Of a DNA stretch of 6,398 nucleotides, positions 5,634 through 6,398 are shown in pieces; positions within the stretch are counted from its first letter, which is position 1, and every line of letters starts with the position of its first letter. This stretch comes from Ruminococcus flavefaciens (GTDB lineage Bacteria > Bacillota > Clostridia > Oscillospirales > Ruminococcaceae). The stretch is taken from NCBI GenBank assembly GCA_902792495.1, contig CADBAC010000065.1, forward strand, positions 1 through 6,398, written 5' to 3'. The position numbers were made by a program, and so were the translations under genes. A model generated the notes under the pieces. The model searched no databases, was not told the origin of the DNA, and was given only the letters and a program-made list of their open reading frames with translations.

Positions 5634-6169
5634 GCGGAAAAAAACGTCTCAGGCTGAAACTGCCTTTCAGATATATCCCGCCGCTGATAATAGCGGATAT
5701 GTTCATCAAAGCCATAGTCACGGGATTCTTCATGGGAAAGAAAAAGCTGTTTTTCGGCGGCCTTTTCGGATTCTGCCCCCACATCAACAGGGAGCAGATG
5801 GGCATAAACCATGAGCTTGCCAAGATAGGTATGCATATCAGCAACGGTGCGAATATCGTGCTGAATATTCTTATCATAGTCTTTGTCGGAGGACTGCTGA
5901 TACGTCTCAACCGCAAAAAGATCTACGGCAGGAGGTTTGCCGTGGGTTCGTGTATAGGCATGGCGGCCTGTATATGCTCGCTTCTCGATAAGATAATATG
6001 GGGCGGAAGTCCCGATTATATGTACATCATCAACGAATACATAATCGACCTTAAAGATATTTATATGTTCGCAGGAGTAATAATATGCAGCGTAATTTAT
6101 CTGCGGACAGAACTTACCAAAGGATCAGAGAATAATATCCTAACAGCTAACGGAGGTAACGATCAATGA
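5630..6169 (+). CDS. Divergent signal peptidase II (LspA-like) membrane protein
   Basis: A 179-residue membrane protein with about four hydrophobic segments (roughly 15-32, 72-92, 101-116, 141-158), like LspA, the aspartic protease that removes lipoprotein signal peptides. The motifs fit in order: DMFIK (Asp23, Lys27) for the family's DxxxK in helix 1; Asn53 in PHIN for the conserved Asn; LLDK at 118-121 for NLIDR; PDY (Asp129) and DLKD (Asp143) for the two catalytic aspartates of VDF and FNxAD. The GN before LLDK is absent, the Asp129-Asp143 gap (14) is shorter than the roughly 19 I recall for P. aeruginosa LspA, and the loop after helix 1 is unusual. It could be a specialised or secondary LspA rather than the housekeeping one. 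It starts within the speA stop (ATGA) and ends in the same way on the next gene. Confidence 0.65.
   Translation: MSGKKRLRLKLPFRYIPPLIIADMFIKAIVTGFFMGKKKLFFGGLFGFCPHINREQMGINHELAKIGMHISNGANIVLNILIIVFVGGLLIRLNRKKIYGRRFAVGSCIGMAACICSLLDKIIWGGSPDYMYIINEYIIDLKDIYMFAGVIICSVIYLRTELTKGSENNILTANGGNDQ
6152..6156 (+). promoter_or_regulatory. Strong ribosome binding site of the last gene
   Basis: GGAGG lies nine bases before ATG 6166, inside the end of the LspA-like gene. It is closer to the consensus than the other sites in this operon and identifies the start of the truncated last gene. Confidence 0.75.
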
Positions 6170-6398
6170 AAAAGATAGAAAGAGAAATGACAATAATGAT
6201 GGGAACTGTGCTCAGCTTCTGCCTTTCCCTTTTCGGCACACTTACATCGGGACAGTTTTCCGTTCCCTCATTCCTTGTGAGCTTCGTGCTCAGTCTCATT
6301 CTCTGCTTTATCATCGGCATGATAATTCCGCTGAAAGGCATCACCGACAAGGTGACAGGCTCAATGGGACTTGAAAGAGGCAAACTCAGCACAAGAGC
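6166..6398 (+). CDS. Unrecognised membrane protein (3' end outside window)
   Basis: An open frame of 77 codons runs to the window edge. It begins MKKIEREMTIMMGT and has two hydrophobic stretches, about residues 8-26 and 33-54, joined by a short polar turn (TSGQFS). These are followed by a positively charged segment with GLERGKLSTR. The picture is an integral membrane protein with at least two helices. I do not recognise the family. It overlaps the LspA-like gene by four bases (ATGA) and has its own strong ribosome binding site, so it is the fourth gene of the polyamine operon as far as can be seen. Confidence 0.75.
   Translation, partial: MKKIEREMTIMMGTVLSFCLSLFGTLTSGQFSVPSFLVSFVLSLILCFIIGMIIPLKGITDKVTGSMGLERGKLSTR

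Noticed and set aside
1..6398. CRISPR array, tRNA, rRNA or insertion sequence
   Set aside because: No regularly spaced repeats, tRNA-like cloverleaf, rRNA-like segments, transposase motifs or terminal inverted repeats were seen.

Overview
The window looks like chromosomal DNA of a gut or rumen clostridium of the Ruminococcus type (Oscillospiraceae). This rests on protein style, moderate GC with AT-rich intergenic DNA, GAGGTG-type ribosome binding sites and tightly overlapping genes. It is inferred from general familiarity, not from a search. All supported genes are on the + strand.

Layout: (1) Bases 3-1868 hold a cytosolic fusion of a LacI-type sugar-binding domain, a middle sensor-like region and a GGDEF diguanylate cyclase domain; its 5' end lies outside the window. 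(2) A 110-base spacer with two strong dyads leads to an alpha/beta-hydrolase-fold protein (1979-2848) whose nucleophile position is glycine instead of serine, so it is probably not a conventional hydrolase. (3) A 573-base non-coding stretch (2849-3421) carries a near-consensus sigma-70 promoter at 2979-3007. It is followed by a leader of about 400 bases that can fold into a three-way junction, alternative linker hairpins and a perfect intrinsic terminator (3331-3368), just ahead of the next ribosome binding site. (4) A tight operon follows: speD (S-adenosylmethionine decarboxylase proenzyme, E. coli type), a speA-type Orn/Lys/Arg decarboxylase, a divergent four-helix signal peptidase II (LspA-like) protein, and the first 77 codons of an unrecognised membrane protein cut by the window end.

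SpeD makes decarboxylated SAM, the aminopropyl donor. The speA product makes agmatine or a diamine, the precursor side of the polyamine pathway. No aminopropyltransferase (speE) or agmatinase (speB) lies in the window. The structured leader reads as a transcription-attenuation device for this polyamine operon, and I could not match it to a riboswitch class that I know. A 12-bp long-range pairing can sequester the 5' arm of the terminator, and this is the most interesting candidate for an undescribed system here. All RNA structures were found by reading complementarity by eye; no folding energies or covariation were computed.
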